NCBI GenBank assembly: GCA_045600045.1
Contig: JAZRXD010000021.1
Span: forward strand, 46,299-110,298
DNA from: UBA1715 sp045600045
Lineage (GTDB): Bacteria > Bacteroidota > Bacteroidia > Bacteroidales > UBA1715
Reading direction: 5' to 3'
Length of the DNA: 64,000 nucleotides
The notes under the pieces were generated by a model that was given only the letters and a program-made list of their open reading frames with translations, was not told the origin of the DNA and searched no databases. Below are positions 33,922 to 43,197 of the stretch, piece after piece (position 1 is the stretch's first letter; every line of letters starts with the position of its first letter). Position numbers and translations under genes: made by a program.

Positions 33922-35076
33922 CTAATTTCGAAAGAATTTTTGTAGGTGTTTGTTTTCTTTCAAAAGCACGGTAGCCCACGCTAAAGCTAATATTGAATAT
34001 GCGTTGTCGGTTACGTGATGAGGGATTACAATCATAGCAATAGCCCAAAGAATTACTATTATGGCGTAGGGAGTTGACCAATATTTTCGCCAATGCCAAA
34101 CTATTGCGGGAATGATGTTAAATGGAATAATCAGCCAGTTCCATTGTGTACATGGCAGGTTTGAGAAAAAAATTAAATAAACTTCTAAACATCCGAGAAG
34201 GGTAACAATTCCTAATGTCGCATAATCCCAAAAAGGAATTGTAATCCGCCAACTTGCAATGGAAATCATCAAGATTAGAAATGCTACCAACGTTGGTGTA
34301 ATCCATGGCTTAGACAATGGTTTTCCTGCAGTAATTAGAATTTGTGCTTTGTTGTCGAGCAACGGCTTCCCGTTGATTGTTGTCTGTTGCCAAAATTCCA
34401 CTAATTGTGTCGGTAAGATGATGTTTTTTTTACCTATTTGCATTTTGTCTATTTCGGTTCCTGCTATTGTATTGATAAGCAGCATTTGCCATGGAGTATT
34501 TTTTTGTGCGAATTCATACATTGCATCGCGTCGTGTTTGTTTAACGCAGTTGGCAGTTTGTGGATAGTGTATTTGAAACTTGCTTACTGTTTTCTCCATA
34601 ATTGGAATGCAGGCGTAGGCACATCCTCTTTTTATAAAATCGTAGGACAAGTTATGGCCTTCCATTACTTTTTCATCCAATATTTGCCATAAGTGCCGTT
34701 TTGCATCGGTGGAAAGCAACAATTCGTATTCCGTTACGCCACGGTTTTCGTTGGTATATTGTTGTAAATATTCGTTTGTTGGTGTTGCAATCATGCCCAT
34801 TTTTAGAGAGTTGGTTATATAATGCCATGCTTTGTGTGGCACATCAACACATTCGTATGAGTAGCAATAATCCATGTCAAATGTGTCGCAGACCATGTGT
34901 AAACATGCGTGGCAAAAAATGGAATATGGTTTTGTGCCAGGGTCGGCAACCATTAAATATGCTTTTACGAAATTTGAGTCTTGCCACAACTCGTAGGGCG
35001 GTTCCGTCTCGGCCTGTATGTTTTGCACAAAAAATATTGTGCCGAAAAGTGCCAAAAGCAAGTATAATTTCCTCAT
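33922..35076 (-). CDS. Lnb/DUF4105-like periplasmic-domain membrane protein
   Basis: A 384-residue protein. A signal peptide (KLYLLLALFGTIFFVQNIQA) is followed by an N-terminal soluble domain of about 220 residues with FCHACLHMVCDTFDMDYCY and a later GCAYACIPIM. These resemble the His/Cys motifs of DUF4105, the catalytic part of the lipoprotein N-acyl transferase Lnb. Five hydrophobic helices fill the C-terminal 130 residues. That layout matches DUF4105 proteins of Bacteroidota, but the Cys-rich spacing is unusual, so a transacylase role is inference. It converges on groEL across its terminator. Confidence 0.6.
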   Translation of the reverse strand: MRKLYLLLALFGTIFFVQNIQAETEPPYELWQDSNFVKAYLMVADPGTKPYSIFCHACLHMVCDTFDMDYCYSYECVDVPHKAWHYITNSLKMGMIATPTNEYLQQYTNENRGVTEYELLLSTDAKRHLWQILDEKVMEGHNLSYDFIKRGCAYACIPIMEKTVSKFQIHYPQTANCVKQTRRDAMYEFAQKNTPWQMLLINTIAGTEIDKMQIGKKNIILPTQLVEFWQQTTINGKPLLDNKAQILITAGKPLSKPWITPTLVAFLILMISIASWRITIPFWDYATLGIVTLLGCLEVYLIFFSNLPCTQWNWLIIPFNIIPAIVWHWRKYWSTPYAIIVILWAIAMIVIPHHVTDNAYSILALAWATVLLKENKHLQKFFRN

Positions 35077-35216
35077 TTGTTTTTGTTCTCAAATTTAAAT
35101 TTCAAGAAAAATAATATTTTTATTGAAAATAATAGTAGATAGATGGCACATTTCAATCACACATCAATTGTGATTTTGTCATTTTTTATTTTGTGTTTTT
35201 AAAAAATCTATATAGT

Positions 35217-35247
35217 TTTATACGTTCTTTTCTGAAAAGTAATTTTG
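35217..35247 (+). promoter_or_regulatory. Probable promoter of the giant surface protein
   Basis: TAATTTTG (35240-35247) matches the -7 box and TTTA lies 19 bases before it (three of four for TTTG). This leaves a leader of about 60 bases. A 7-bp hairpin (aatcaca / tgtgatt, 35155-35175) sits further upstream with no assigned role. Confidence 0.45.
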
Positions 35248-35310
35248 GAAAAACTCTAAATGTTGTTTGAATTAAATACCGTTTTGTCGAACGTTTAATA
35301 CACTTCTGTT

Positions 35311-38300
35311 ATGTCTAAATTTAAATTTATTGCATTCTTTTTTCTGCTTTGCAGTTGTATGACAGCCCGAGCTGGACAAGCAGTTTATTTCTCCAATGTT
35401 GAAGCCCATGCTATTGGTAATGGTAAAATATATGTGGGTCAACAAGCTGACAAGGAGTCCGATTATATTCCGAGTGATTCGGCATTTTTTTTAACAGATG
35501 CAATAGCTTTGGCTTGTGCTCGAGTTCCTATTATCGTTACTTCTGAAGACCTAACACAATATGAACCAGCATATGTTAGTGACCCAACTCTTCCTGCAGA
35601 TTCGGCTTTATGTTATATTTATACTTTGCTGGAATCGGATGACTATAAAATAAATGGTGTTAGATTAAACACTCCCGACGCCGATCTGCAACCTGTTGTG
35701 ATTGATACGTTAGTTGTTGATTCGTATGATGGCGAAGTGGCTACCGGAAAACAAATGACGATATATCGAATTTCTTTATATGTATATGAATCATATTGGT
35801 CTTCAGAAGAAATAGCAAATGAACACGATGCTGTTGTAATATATTGCGAATTTGGGTTGAAACCACGACCAACACTAATAACTGCCGAAAATTATTTGGA
35901 ATATAATCTTTCGACAGATTACATAGGTTATTACGCAATAGCCAATGCCGATGAATTGTATTGGTTTGCAAACTATGTAAATAAAGGAAATACTGAAGTA
36001 AACGCCATATTGTTGAACGACATTGTTGTAAACGAAAATGTTTTGGACAAAGACGGCAATCTTAATGGTACGCCAGCACGCACATGGACACCAATAGGAA
36101 CAGAAGATTTTTCTTATTATGGAAAATTCGACGGCAATGGACATACTATCAGTGGATTATACATTGATGACGAAGAGGCTGACTATGTTGGCTTGTTTGG
36201 CAAGATGTACGATTTTTCTTCGGTTAAGAAACTAGGCATAGTTGATTCTTATTTCAGGGGGAATAGGTTTGTCGGTGGTATATGTGGATTTGCTTATGAT
36301 GCAAAATTTGATAGTTGTTACAATGCAGGCGTGGTAAAAGGTCGTGATAATGTAGGCGGTTTATTTGGTGAAGTGCTATGTAGCTTTGATAACTATGACG
36401 GCGACAAAAATATGAATAATATGTATGTTACCAATTGCCATAACGAAGGCTTGGTAGAAGGTGACGACGGGTATGTTGGTGGTATTGCAGGTCAAGTTGG
36501 TAGCCGTATTGAAAACTGCTATAATGCGGGAACAGTGATTGGCATTTACGAAGTCGGCGGAATAGGCGGTTTTATCTATCTTAACGGATTTGTAAAAGAG
36601 TGCTACAATATAGGTGAAATAAAAGGAGAAGATCGTGTTGGCGGTTTGGCAGGTGAAATGTTAGCTCGTAACTCCATTATCAATTGTTACAATTCTGGTA
36701 ATGTGAACAGTGTTTATGTTGGTGCGGGGTTGTGCTGTATAAATGAAGGACAAATAGTAAATTCGTATTCCAATGGTACCGTTACCAGTGGAGAAAGAGC
36801 ATCAGGCATATGTATTGGAAATATTGGAAATGTCGAGAATTGCTATTATGACAACACGAAATTTACAGGAGATGCTATTTTGTCAGACGAGGGCACATCT
36901 ACTGTATATGGAAAATCATCCGCTCAATTCGCCGATGGAACAGTAGCAACGGCTCTTCATAACTACGATAACGGCGAGACTGGCGATGCCAATATCAATG
37001 GAGGATTTTGGGGACAAGGTTTTTCCGATTCTTCTCCAAACTATAGTGGCGAAGTCATTACTTCAATTGCAATCGACGAAACAAACTTCCCTGACGCAAA
37101 CTTCCGCCAATATGTTTTGGATGAGATTGATACCAACGATGATGAATTTTTGAATGTATCGGAACGCGTTGCTACAAAACAGATAGATTGCTCAAACATG
37201 GAAATCGCATCATTGCAAGGTATTGAATACTTAACAGACGTAACTGCTTTGAATTGTAGCGACAATAAACTCACTTCTGTTGATTTATCGCTTAATACTG
37301 CTTTGCAATCTTTTAATTGTTATTACAATCAATTGACATCGCTTGATGTTTCGGCAAATACTGAATTAACGAAATTGATATGCGATTACAATAGTCTTAC
37401 TTCGCTTGATTTGTCTAAAAATACGAATTTGGAATATTTGGAATGTTCTGCAAATAAAATTGAGAGCCTTGATTTGTCCAACAATATCAATTTGTCGTAT
37501 TTCAACGGTTATGGAAACAAATTGAAATCATTTGATTTATCAAAAAATACAAAATTGAATCAAATGTCTTGCGATTTCAATCAGCTTACTTCATTGACTG
37601 TGTCGCCTGAGGTAGAATATTCTTTTTATTCATGCGCAGACAATAAATATGAGGCACTCGAATTTGATGCCGAAGGTGGTATAGTAATGCCGAATGTTGT
37701 TTTCGAAAAAGTGTCGAATTGCAGTTCAAATGTTGTTGCAACAAAAGACGAAGCAACTGGCGGAACCCGTTTCACAGTAGTGGATAATACAGTGGAAGAG
37801 TTTACTTATACTTATAATATAGACAATACATCTATTCCTTCTGCATATTATCCTATATTTACGATTGTGTGTCCTGTTGACGATACTTTATATGTAGCAA
37901 TTGACGAAACTAATTTCCCTGATTCGAATTTCCGTCAAGAAATATCGTCAAGCAATGACTTGAATGGCGATGGAAAATTGAGCCCGTATGAAATAAGGAA
38001 TGCTTTAGGCTTCATTATGAAAAACAAAAATATTTCTTCAATTCAAGGTATTGAATTGTTCACAAACTTATTCTATTTGGATTGCTCTGGTAATAATCTT
38101 ACTTCTGTTGATTTGTCGAGCAACACAAAATTGAATTCTATATTGATGGATAATAATCAACTTGATTCAATCGATGTGTCACACAATACTGATTTGGTAG
38201 AATTGTCAATGAAAGGTAATCAGCTCACTTCGATAGATTTGTCGCAAAATTCGAATTTACATAACTTGAATCTGAGCAACAATCATTTGACGAATTTGGA

Positions 38301-40938
38301 TTTGTCAAACAATAAATCATTGTTGGGTGTTAGTGTTAAATGTGAGGGAAATACATTCGATATGGGGGTAATTCCAATGGATGGTTTTGTAATGCCGAAT
38401 GTTGATGTACTTAATGTTTGGGCAACAGCTGGAGCTAATCCCGAAGAAGTTGTTGCAACTGACGGAACTCTTTTTAAGCCATGGATGGAATTTTCAACAT
38501 CAGTTTCATATCAGTATTATACAGGTAACGATGCTGTAGATCCTGTCATATTCACGATTTCGTTTGTTGTAGGAAAGAAATTGGAATTGTTGGTAAACGA
38601 TGAAGATTTTGGTGAAGTTGCTGGTGCAGGAGCTTTCGTAATGGATTCAACAGTTGAATTTTCGGCAACTCCAAAAGGTGGTTGTCATTTTGTGAAATGG
38701 AGTGATGAAAATACCGACGCAGAACGCGAAATAAAGATGACAGAAGATATTACGTTGACAGCAATATTTGCTGCTCATGAATACGGAGAATGGGACACGA
38801 CAACTGTTGCAACATGCGAAAGCGTCGGCGAACGTAAACACACTTGTTCGTGCGGTCATTTCGAGACGGAAGAAATCCCGGCAATCGGCCATAGCTATGG
38901 CGAGCCAACGTTCGCATGGTCTGTCGATAAGAAATCTGCAATTGCGACATTCGCCTGTGAAAAATCAGACGACAGCTTCAACAGTGACTGTGAAGTTGTA
39001 ATCGACACAGTTTTGGCAACCTGTACGGCTGACGGCTACATTAAATATGTTGCAACAATTGAATACAATGAAAAGGAATACGGCGACACAATCAATGTGG
39101 TTCTTCCTGCAACCGGCCATAACTACGAATTTGCAGAATTCGTTTGGTCGGACGACAAAACATCTGCAATTGCGACATTCGCTTGTGAAAAATCAGACGA
39201 CAGCTTCAACAGTGACTGTGAAGTTGAAATCGACACAGTTTTGGCAACCTGCACGGCTGACGGCTACATTAAATATGTTGCAACAATTGAATACAACGAA
39301 AAGGAATACGGCGACACAATCAATGTGGTTCTTCCTGCAACAGGACACAACTATGAATTTGCTGAAATTGTTTGGTCAGACGACAAAACTTCGGCAACTG
39401 CAACATTTGCTTGTGTAAAATCAGACGACAGCGTCAATCCTGATTGCGTTGTTGACATCGATACTGTTTTGGCAACTTGCACGGCCGACGGCTACATTAA
39501 ATATGTTGCAACGGTTGAATACGACGAAACTGTTTATGGCGACACAATCACCGTGGTTCTTCCTGCAACCGGACATAACTACGAATTTGCAGAAATCGTT
39601 TGGTCAGACGACAAAACTTCTGCAATTGCGACATTCGCCTGTGAAAAATCAGACGACAGCGTCAACAGTGATTGCGACGTTGAAATCGACACTGTTTTGG
39701 CAATCTGCACGGCTGACGGCTACATTAAATATGTTGCAACAATTGAATACAATGAAAAGGAATACGGCGACACAATCAATGTGGTTCTTCCTGCAACCGG
39801 TCATAACTACGAATTTGCAGAATTCGTTTGGTCGGACGACAAAACTTCTGCAATTGCGACATTCGCCTGTGAAAAATCAGACGACAGCTTCAACAATGAT
39901 TGCGACGTTGAAATCGACACAGTTTTGGCAACCTGTACGGCTGACGGCTACATTAAATATGTTGCAACAATTGAATACAATGAAAAGGAATACGGCGACA
40001 CAATCAATGTGGTTCTTCCTGCAACAGGACACAACTATGAATTTGCTGAAATCGTTTGGTCAGACGACAAAACTTCTGCAATTGCGACATTCGCCTGCGA
40101 AAAGTCAGACGACAGTTTCAATAACGACTGCGACGTAAACATCGACACAGTTTTGGCAACCTGCACAGCCGACGGCTACATTAAATATGTTGCAACAATT
40201 GAATACAATGAAAAGGAATACGGCGACACAATCAATGTGGTTCTTCCTGCAACAGGACACAACTATGAATTTGCTGAAATCGTTTGGTCAGACGACAAAA
40301 CTTCGGCAACTGCAACATTTGCTTGTGTAAAATCAGACGACAGCTTCAATAGTGACTGTGAAGTTGAAATCGACACAGTTTTGGCAACGTGTACAGCCAA
40401 TGGATACATTAAATATGTTGCAACACTTAGTTCATTAATCGGAGCAACTTACGGCGACACAATCATCGTGGCTCTTCCTGCAAAAGGCCACGTGTTTGGT
40501 GAACCAACATTTGCATGGACGGAATACTCTGCCGCAACGGCAACGTTTGTTTGTGAAAAAGAGGATGCCACAGAAATTGTTGACGGTGTGATAACATCCG
40601 ACACAACCGTAGCACCAACAGCCGAAGCAGAAGGTTTGTTGGTTTACACGGCGACATTCACATTCAACGGCGAAACCTACACTGATACGAAAGAAGAAAT
40701 TTTGGACAAATTGCCATTTACGGCAGTTGATGACGTACAGTCAAATCAGGTAAAGGTTTGGGGATACAATCGCATTGTGTATATCGAAAATGCCGAAGGC
40801 GTGGCACAAGTGTTCGATGTAAGCGGACGTTTGGTGAAATCAGCAGAAATCAACGATGCTCATATCGAAATTCCAATGGAACGCTCGGGAGTGTACATTG
40901 TTGTGGTTGAAGGCAAATCATATCAAATATTCAACTAA
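35311..40938 (+). CDS. Giant secreted repeat protein with type IX secretion C-terminal domain
   Basis: An 1875-residue exported protein. Order: signal peptide (1-22); unique domain to about 190; GLUG-type repeats (about 205-560, CYNAGVVKGRDNVGGLFGE units); an FPDANFR / DTNDDEFL calcium-loop-like segment (about 585); LRR units of the LTSLDLSKN type (about 620-760); a second FPDSNFR loop (about 863) and LRRs; an InlB-like GGCHFVKWSDENT repeat (about 1120); a HEYGEW degenerate unit; eight 76-77-residue repeats (about 1194-1800); and a C-terminal beta domain (RIVYIENAEGVAQVFDVSGR ending in YIVVVEG). The last is the type IX secretion signal. Probably a cell-surface adhesin; function unproven. Confidence 0.85.
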   Translation: MSKFKFIAFFFLLCSCMTARAGQAVYFSNVEAHAIGNGKIYVGQQADKESDYIPSDSAFFLTDAIALACARVPIIVTSEDLTQYEPAYVSDPTLPADSALCYIYTLLESDDYKINGVRLNTPDADLQPVVIDTLVVDSYDGEVATGKQMTIYRISLYVYESYWSSEEIANEHDAVVIYCEFGLKPRPTLITAENYLEYNLSTDYIGYYAIANADELYWFANYVNKGNTEVNAILLNDIVVNENVLDKDGNLNGTPARTWTPIGTEDFSYYGKFDGNGHTISGLYIDDEEADYVGLFGKMYDFSSVKKLGIVDSYFRGNRFVGGICGFAYDAKFDSCYNAGVVKGRDNVGGLFGEVLCSFDNYDGDKNMNNMYVTNCHNEGLVEGDDGYVGGIAGQVGSRIENCYNAGTVIGIYEVGGIGGFIYLNGFVKECYNIGEIKGEDRVGGLAGEMLARNSIINCYNSGNVNSVYVGAGLCCINEGQIVNSYSNGTVTSGERASGICIGNIGNVENCYYDNTKFTGDAILSDEGTSTVYGKSSAQFADGTVATALHNYDNGETGDANINGGFWGQGFSDSSPNYSGEVITSIAIDETNFPDANFRQYVLDEIDTNDDEFLNVSERVATKQIDCSNMEIASLQGIEYLTDVTALNCSDNKLTSVDLSLNTALQSFNCYYNQLTSLDVSANTELTKLICDYNSLTSLDLSKNTNLEYLECSANKIESLDLSNNINLSYFNGYGNKLKSFDLSKNTKLNQMSCDFNQLTSLTVSPEVEYSFYSCADNKYEALEFDAEGGIVMPNVVFEKVSNCSSNVVATKDEATGGTRFTVVDNTVEEFTYTYNIDNTSIPSAYYPIFTIVCPVDDTLYVAIDETNFPDSNFRQEISSSNDLNGDGKLSPYEIRNALGFIMKNKNISSIQGIELFTNLFYLDCSGNNLTSVDLSSNTKLNSILMDNNQLDSIDVSHNTDLVELSMKGNQLTSIDLSQNSNLHNLNLSNNHLTNLDLSNNKSLLGVSVKCEGNTFDMGVIPMDGFVMPNVDVLNVWATAGANPEEVVATDGTLFKPWMEFSTSVSYQYYTGNDAVDPVIFTISFVVGKKLELLVNDEDFGEVAGAGAFVMDSTVEFSATPKGGCHFVKWSDENTDAEREIKMTEDITLTAIFAAHEYGEWDTTTVATCESVGERKHTCSCGHFETEEIPAIGHSYGEPTFAWSVDKKSAIATFACEKSDDSFNSDCEVVIDTVLATCTADGYIKYVATIEYNEKEYGDTINVVLPATGHNYEFAEFVWSDDKTSAIATFACEKSDDSFNSDCEVEIDTVLATCTADGYIKYVATIEYNEKEYGDTINVVLPATGHNYEFAEIVWSDDKTSATATFACVKSDDSVNPDCVVDIDTVLATCTADGYIKYVATVEYDETVYGDTITVVLPATGHNYEFAEIVWSDDKTSAIATFACEKSDDSVNSDCDVEIDTVLAICTADGYIKYVATIEYNEKEYGDTINVVLPATGHNYEFAEFVWSDDKTSAIATFACEKSDDSFNNDCDVEIDTVLATCTADGYIKYVATIEYNEKEYGDTINVVLPATGHNYEFAEIVWSDDKTSAIATFACEKSDDSFNNDCDVNIDTVLATCTADGYIKYVATIEYNEKEYGDTINVVLPATGHNYEFAEIVWSDDKTSATATFACVKSDDSFNSDCEVEIDTVLATCTANGYIKYVATLSSLIGATYGDTIIVALPAKGHVFGEPTFAWTEYSAATATFVCEKEDATEIVDGVITSDTTVAPTAEAEGLLVYTATFTFNGETYTDTKEEILDKLPFTAVDDVQSNQVKVWGYNRIVYIENAEGVAQVFDVSGRLVKSAEINDAHIEIPMERSGVYIVVVEGKSYQIFN
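38890..40713 (+). repeat. Eight tandem 228-bp coding repeats in the giant surface protein
   Basis: Unit starts fall at 38890, 39118, 39346, 39574, 39802, 40030, 40258 and 40489. The first six steps are exactly 228 bp (76 codons); the last is 231. Units 2, 4, 5 and 6 are nearly identical at base level, unit 3 has more changes, unit 1 diverges at its start, and unit 8 is strongly diverged. Each unit begins near HNYEFAE and ends at VVLPATG. Conservation of nucleotide sequence as well as protein points to recent unequal recombination. Confidence 0.92.
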
Positions 40939-40980
40939 GAACATACAGCGATTTAAGATAAATCAAAGTTTTAGTCAAAG

Positions 40981-41013
40981 GCAGAATCTTGGAAACAAGG
41001 TTCTGCTTTTTAT
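40981..41013 (+). terminator. Terminator of the giant surface protein gene
   Basis: A 10-bp stem (gcagaatctt with aaggttctgc, one wobble) around a 6-base loop, followed by TTTTTATTT. Confidence 0.85.
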
Positions 41014-41051
41014 TTCCCGAAACCATAATCTATAACTCTGACCCTTAATTC

Positions 41052-41750
41052 TTACGCCAACGCAATACTTGCGAAACTGATTGCTCTTACGTTGGAATTT
41101 TTGATGATGGTTTCGGCACACGAAATACAGGTTGCTCCGGTGGTAATTACGTCATCGAGTATGAGAATATGTTTACCTTCGAGAATTTCAGCATTGTTGA
41201 CTTTGAAAATTCCTTGTACATTTTGTGAACGCTCGTCTTTGTTTTTCTTTGTCTGCGTATTTGTATAAACTGTTCTGATGACGGTTGTGTCTAAAATTTC
41301 AGTGTGCGTGACGTTGGCAATTCCTTGTGCCAATATGCGACTTTGATTATAGCCCCGTTTTCGCTCACGCTTTGGATGAAGTGGAATAGGCACAATTGCG
41401 TCTATATCGTCAAGAAATCCTGATTTTTGTAATTCAACGCCGAACATTTCGCCTAATAAAATTCCAATATCGTCGCGTCCTTGATATTTTAATTTATGTA
41501 TGAGATGCGCGAAATTTGTGTGTTTTTGATAATTGAAAAATGCTGTGGCACGGACAAATGGTACTTGTCCGGCAAACATTTTTTCTGCAGGATTATGCTC
41601 CAAATTGTGTAGGTAAATTTGGGGAATGTCCAACAGACAATCCGTGCAGATTAAGTGCTCTCCATATCGCAAGCTGTTTCCGCAGACTTCGCACGTAGAA
41701 GGGAAGAATAGTTGAAATACGTCGCGAAGCCGTTCAAAAAGTGCAAGCAC
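41052..41750 (-). CDS. comF: ComF-family phosphoribosyltransferase-like protein
   Basis: A 232-residue protein. An N-terminal zinc-ribbon (CEVCGNSL ... CTDCL) is followed by a phosphoribosyltransferase fold with VPIPLHPKRERKRGYNQS and the PRPP loop ILILDDVITTGATC. In naturally competent bacteria ComF is needed for DNA uptake; elsewhere the family has unclear roles. Its start overlaps the riboflavin synthase stop, so the two are coupled. No other competence gene is in the window. Confidence 0.9.
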   Translation of the reverse strand: MLALFERLRDVFQLFFPSTCEVCGNSLRYGEHLICTDCLLDIPQIYLHNLEHNPAEKMFAGQVPFVRATAFFNYQKHTNFAHLIHKLKYQGRDDIGILLGEMFGVELQKSGFLDDIDAIVPIPLHPKRERKRGYNQSRILAQGIANVTHTEILDTTVIRTVYTNTQTKKNKDERSQNVQGIFKVNNAEILEGKHILILDDVITTGATCISCAETIIKNSNVRAISFASIALA

Positions 41751-42352
41751 TATTTAACGGTACCTTGTAGTTCCAAGTAGCGTGCTATGTATTTGCCAAT
41801 AATGTCGAATTCCAAATTCACGTGCGTTCCAACCTGTATATTGTGGAAATTTGTGTGTTCGTAGGTATATGGAATTATCGCTACTTGAAATGATTTTCTT
41901 TGTGAATTGACCACGGTCAAACTAACGCCGTTCACCGTTACAGAACCTTTTTCAACGGTAATGTAATCCTTTTGGGCTGGCTCATATTCAAATGTGAAAT
42001 ACCAACTTCCATCGGCTTCGGCTACGTTGGTGCAAACAGCTGTTTGGTCAACGTGACCTTGCACAATGTGTCCGTCCAAACGGCCGTTCATATTCATGCT
42101 GCGTTCAACATTTACTTCACTACCAACAGTCAAATCCCCCAAATTCGACTTTATAAGCGTTTCCTGCATTGCAGTTACAGTGTAGGTTGTGTCGGTTTTA
42201 CGGACAACAGTAAGGCACACGCCGTTGTGCGACACGCTTTGGTCTATGCCCAATTCCTTAACAAAACTGCAAGAAAGCGTAAAATGGATGTTTGTCTGGT
42301 CTTTTTCAATGCCAACTACTTTGGCACATTCTTCAACTATTCCTGAGAACAT
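41750..42352 (-). CDS. ribE: Riboflavin synthase (alpha subunit)
   Basis: A 200-residue enzyme that disproportionates two lumazines to riboflavin. The MFSGIVEECAKVV start is the family hallmark, and two lumazine-binding halves are visible, each with a GVCLTVV / GVSLTVV strand and a HIVQGHVDQ segment between them. Length is normal. No FMN riboswitch is apparent in the leader. It is cotranscribed with comF through a stop-start overlap. Confidence 0.94.
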   Translation of the reverse strand: MFSGIVEECAKVVGIEKDQTNIHFTLSCSFVKELGIDQSVSHNGVCLTVVRKTDTTYTVTAMQETLIKSNLGDLTVGSEVNVERSMNMNGRLDGHIVQGHVDQTAVCTNVAEADGSWYFTFEYEPAQKDYITVEKGSVTVNGVSLTVVNSQRKSFQVAIIPYTYEHTNFHNIQVGTHVNLEFDIIGKYIARYLELQGTVK

Positions 42353-42457
42353 ATCGTATATGGTTTATTTGTTGGCAAATGTAAAAAATTAATTATGAAT
42401 TCGAAATTAGGAGGTTGCGTTTTCTGTCTTTTGATTTGTTAATCTCTTTTTCAAATT

Positions 42458-42488
42458 ATTGTGAAATAATAAAAATGCCGTAATTTTG
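42458..42488 (+). promoter_or_regulatory. Promoter of rpiB
   Basis: ATTG, 19 bases, then TAATTTTG (42481-42488) fits the Bacteroidota -33/-7 boxes with one mismatch. The ATG follows 22 bases after the -7 box. Confidence 0.55.
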
Positions 42489-42510
42489 TGGCACTAAAAA
42501 ACATTTGTAC

Positions 42511-42948
42511 ATGGAAAACCAAAAAATCGCTATGGCGTGCGACCATGCCGGATTTCAAATGAAGGAATTCATTAAGAAAAAGTTGGTGGAACTTGGATGT
42601 GAAATTACTGACTACGGAACAAATTCCGATGCATCGGTTGATTATCCTGATTATGCCCACAAAGTTGGCGAAGCTGTGAGTTCCAATGCGTTCCCAATGG
42701 GCATTGTTCTTTGTGGTTCCGGCAACGGTGTGAATATGACGGTGAACAAACATAAAGGTGTTCGTTCCGCTCTTTGTTGGAACGAAGAAATTGCCCGTCT
42801 TGCCCGTGCGCACAACAATGCGAATATCTGTGCTTTGCCTGCTCGTTTCATTCCTGCCGACGAAGCTTGGAGAATCGTTAAAATGTTTTTAAATACTGAA
42901 TTCGAAGGCGGCCGCCACGTAAATCGAATCAATAAAATTGATTTGTAG
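42511..42948 (+). CDS. rpiB: Ribose-5-phosphate isomerase B
   Basis: A 145-residue sugar-phosphate isomerase of the LacAB/RpiB family, converting ribulose 5-phosphate and ribose 5-phosphate in the pentose-phosphate path. MACDHAGFQMKEF, the DYPDYAHKV segment and VLCGSGNGVNMTVNKHKG (phosphate loop) are conserved. NNANICALPARFIP is the C-terminal signature. I chose the ATG at 42511; an in-frame TTG lies two codons upstream. It is monocistronic with its own terminator. Confidence 0.94.
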   Translation: MENQKIAMACDHAGFQMKEFIKKKLVELGCEITDYGTNSDASVDYPDYAHKVGEAVSSNAFPMGIVLCGSGNGVNMTVNKHKGVRSALCWNEEIARLARAHNNANICALPARFIPADEAWRIVKMFLNTEFEGGRHVNRINKIDL

Positions 42949-42975
42949 AATTTTTAAATATGATAAATTCGGTAG

Positions 42976-43002
42976 AGGCGGTTTATAAACCGCCTTTTTT
43001 GT
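42976..43002 (+). terminator. Terminator of rpiB
   Basis: A near-perfect inverted repeat (ggcggttt with aaaccgcc) with a very short loop, followed by a run of T. Confidence 0.88.
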
Positions 43003-43036
43003 TTTCTAAAAAATGTTTCAAAAGTTTACATATAAA

Positions 43037-43185
43037 GAAACTTTTCTGCATTTGTTTTTTGGGACACCGAGACGGAAACTTTGATTGTCGCAACGCGTGG
43101 AATAATTAAAAAGACTCAGAAATCACCGAATAAGGAAATGCAAAAGGCAGAGCGTATAAGAGAAGATTACTTCAGTAACAAATAA
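43037..43185 (+). pseudogene. Truncated HigB/RelE-type toxin remnant
   Basis: The frame ending at 43185 reads LIVATRGIIKKTQK, then SPNKEMQKAERIREDYF, and stops. This is the C-terminal third of a HigB-like (Gp49) toxin: the GxxKKTQKxPxxE motif is diagnostic. Just upstream NFSAFVFWDTETET fits the preceding toxin strand but appears to lie in another frame, so a frameshift near 43080 is likely in addition to loss of the first half. An in-frame stop precedes it. The intact antitoxin gene follows 12 bases downstream, so this is a decayed toxin of a type II pair. Confidence 0.7.
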
Positions 43186-43197
43186 AGAGATGATGAT

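Noticed and set aside
39047..40138. Long plus-strand frames rich in Thr, Leu and Gln inside the repeat array
   Set aside because: They are an alternative frame of the 228-bp repeats; since 228 is a multiple of 3, every frame stays open across units. Composition is unlike any neighbour and the main frame has a signal peptide and a sorting domain.
38890..40713. CRISPR-like regular spacing
   Set aside because: Units are 228 bp, contiguous, without spacers, and in frame within a coding gene.
42353..42500. FMN riboswitch before ribE
   Set aside because: No conserved FMN-element blocks are present and the leader is short and AT-rich.
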